Assembly: GCA_038363925.1 (NCBI GenBank)
Contig: JAQQWL010000011.1
Location: 7,130,001 to 7,194,000 of the forward strand
Direction of reading: 5' to 3'
Source: Apiospora phragmitis
Lineage: Eukaryota > Ascomycota > Sordariomycetes > Amphisphaeriales > Apiosporaceae
Length of the DNA: 64,000 nt
The first letter of the stretch is position 1; each line of letters begins with the position of its first letter. The translations under genes and the position numbers were made by a program. The notes beneath the pieces were generated by a model. It was not told the DNA's origin. It saw nothing but the letters and a program-made list of their open reading frames with translations, and searched no databases. Of the stretch, positions 62,353 through 64,000 are shown piece after piece.

Positions 62353-63064
62353 TATTATAACTTAATTTAATAATACGGCTAATACCTACCTTCGAAACGA
62401 AATTAAAATAACTCAAAACGTTTACGAACTAATAAACGATTATTAACTCTATTAATTAACGCTTATAACCCTACTTATAATAATAAGAGTTTATTATATT
62501 AATTATAATAACCGACACTATAACGATAAACGTACACGGTTAACTTAAGGTAGCACCTAAAGGATAGCATAAGATAAATAAATAAGAATAAACGGGTAGA
62601 AATAACTAGTATAAATTAAATAAATAAAACGGAGTCACGTGCCGATAAAATAAGGAGCTATAAGATTATAACGCTCTTAATAATCTCGAAACTATAAGAT
62701 CACGACGCTTTTAATAATCCGAGACGACGCATCACGATATATAATATAATCCGGCGTGAATTAATAAAAGAAGGACGAGATATAATAATAAATATTTCTT
62801 ATATATTTTATATAAACGCTCTTTATTTTAATAATTAATTTAAATATTAATCTTAAATTATTAATAAAATAAACAGCTTTAATAAAATTACTACGAATTT
62901 TTTTAAATCTACGTACTTTAATTACCTTCGTTTTTATAACTATTACATATTATATTAATAAAGGCGGACCTTTATCGCACGTTTAGATACTCTTTCGTAT
63001 TATTAATATAAACTTTAGTACGTTTTATGAAGTTTCTTTCGAAACTTAAATAACGTTCGTTACA
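62353..63064 (+). repeat. Right LTR of element B
   Basis: 712 bp, ending AACGTTCGTTACA with the terminal ACA unmutated. Confidence 0.88.
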
Positions 63065-63269
63065 CTTTATTAATAAAAATTTATATATAAAAAAAAGTAA
63101 TAAATATAATTTAATAAAAAATAATAAAACAATATTAAATAATGTTATATAATATAAAATAATATAGAATTATTTAAAAACATTTAATAAAACTAAATTA
63201 AATATTATTAAATAAAATAAAATTAATAAAAAAATTAAATATATAATAATTAACGTTTTTATTACTTGT

Positions 63270-63459
63270 ATAAGTAATTTTTATTTATAAATAAAGTATA
63301 TATTTTAATTACATTATTTAAATTTATAATTTAAATTATAATAATTATTTATTATATTAAGAAAAGCGAATTTTATTATACGCTTAAATATTATTTATTT
63401 AAATTAATATAAACTTAATATATTTTATCTTATTTCTTTAAAAACTTAGTTTATTATAT
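63270..63459 (+). repeat. Probable decayed LTR 3' fragment
   Basis: This AT-rich stretch resembles the last 190 bp or so of the Gypsy LTRs (a TATTAAGAAAAGCG block, then a TTTCTTTAAAAACTTAG-like end) with further C/T and G/A loss. No ends or target duplication could be fixed. Confidence 0.35.
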
Positions 63460-64000
63460 TAAAGTTTAAATATATTTTTAAACTTTATAAATTTAAGACT
63501 TATTTAATTATAAGTATTTAATTTAATTCAATATAATATTTTAAAATATTTATGTTTTTATATATTTAAGTGAGGAAATAAATAGTAATAGCTAAGGGTG
63601 ATAATAGCTTAAGGTTAAATTTTATTTATATTACGTTATTAAAATAATTTAATTTTTATATAAAATAAAAAATTAACCTTCGCTTATATAATTTATTTTA
63701 TTCGACGTGTATTTACGAGCTCTCTATTATTTAATTTTAATATTTAATACATAGTTAAGTGAATTAAATAAATTTAAAGAACGTAACTAATTACTTAATA
63801 TCTATTACCCCCTTATATATCGGGTACTTCTCGATGATCGTCAGCGGTAATATTAGGACCCAACACTAGCACAATAGTGGGGCGGTACCACTTCTCCCCT
63901 TCCTTCACCACACATTCTAAGCTCACCACCATACAACGATCGTCACTCTTGCTTTTGCTACGAACACAGGCCTTGTTCCAGCCATTCCGTCTAGTTTGAG
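63460..64000. other. Right edge, return to normal composition
   Basis: AT-rich until about 63790, then normal GC to the window end. No coding sequence is visible in the last 200 bp. Confidence 0.5.

Larger units (their letters stand above)
55523..63064 (+). mobile_element. Ty3/Gypsy chromovirus-type element B (RIP-degraded)
   Basis: A complete element of 7542 bp with an exact 5-bp duplication, CTTTA, at 55518-55522 and 63065-63069. LTRs are 55523-56235 (713 bp) and 62353-63064 (712 bp). The interior is colinear with element A and reads on the plus strand: a gag-like region first, YLDN at 59598-59609, an integrase region around 60.2-61.0 kb, and the chromodomain-like YKIEKIIDKK at about 61511. 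No frame is intact. It lacks the solo-LTR and MITE insertions seen in A. Confidence 0.9.

Overview
The window looks like one chromosome segment of a filamentous ascomycete (Pezizomycotina, probably Sordariomycetes). The reasons are short GT-AG introns of about 48-93 bp with CTRAY-like branch points, an NADPH oxidase of the fungal NoxA/Nox1 type, a 147-residue Ubc4/5 enzyme, and two strongly AT-rich blocks whose surviving C residues lie mostly before G. That last pattern is the footprint of repeat-induced point mutation (RIP). The assignment to class is inference.

Layout. 1-1204: ordinary sequence without genes. 1205-7684: a Ty1/Copia-type LTR element read on the minus strand, with two 203-bp LTRs and a RIP-mutated interior that holds a solo Gypsy LTR. 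7945-40880: the gene-bearing part. Almost every gene is on the minus strand: a broken Nudix gene (plus strand), noxA, ubc4/5, glutaryl-CoA dehydrogenase, a Ser/Pro-rich protein, a small Tyr-rich ORF, a broken methyltransferase, a membrane-anchored fucose-lectin-like protein, galactokinase, a relic of the purine enzyme GARS, a relic of a threonine-dehydratase-like PLP enzyme (plus strand), and a small bZIP factor. The remainder to about 40.88 kb is gene-free. 40880-63790: a nested transposon block. 63790-64000: GC content returns to normal, with no gene visible.

The transposon block can be read as a nest. One inverted LTR (43170-55493) was split by a 128-bp hAT-like MITE, a forward solo LTR, a pogo/Fot1-type transposon and a complete chromodomain Gypsy element (A). 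Element A was itself hit by another solo LTR and by a fold-back MITE. A second Fot1-type copy lies on the left and a second Gypsy copy (B) on the right. Target-site duplications are visible for nearly all of them, and the two copies differ only by C/T or G/A changes.

The genes do not form a metabolic cluster; they are mixed housekeeping and signalling genes. Several are damaged. The Nudix and methyltransferase genes carry nonsense changes of CpA-to-TpA type. noxA, galactokinase and the methyltransferase each carry a single-base indel in a conserved region. Whether those indels are real mutations or assembly errors cannot be told from this sequence.
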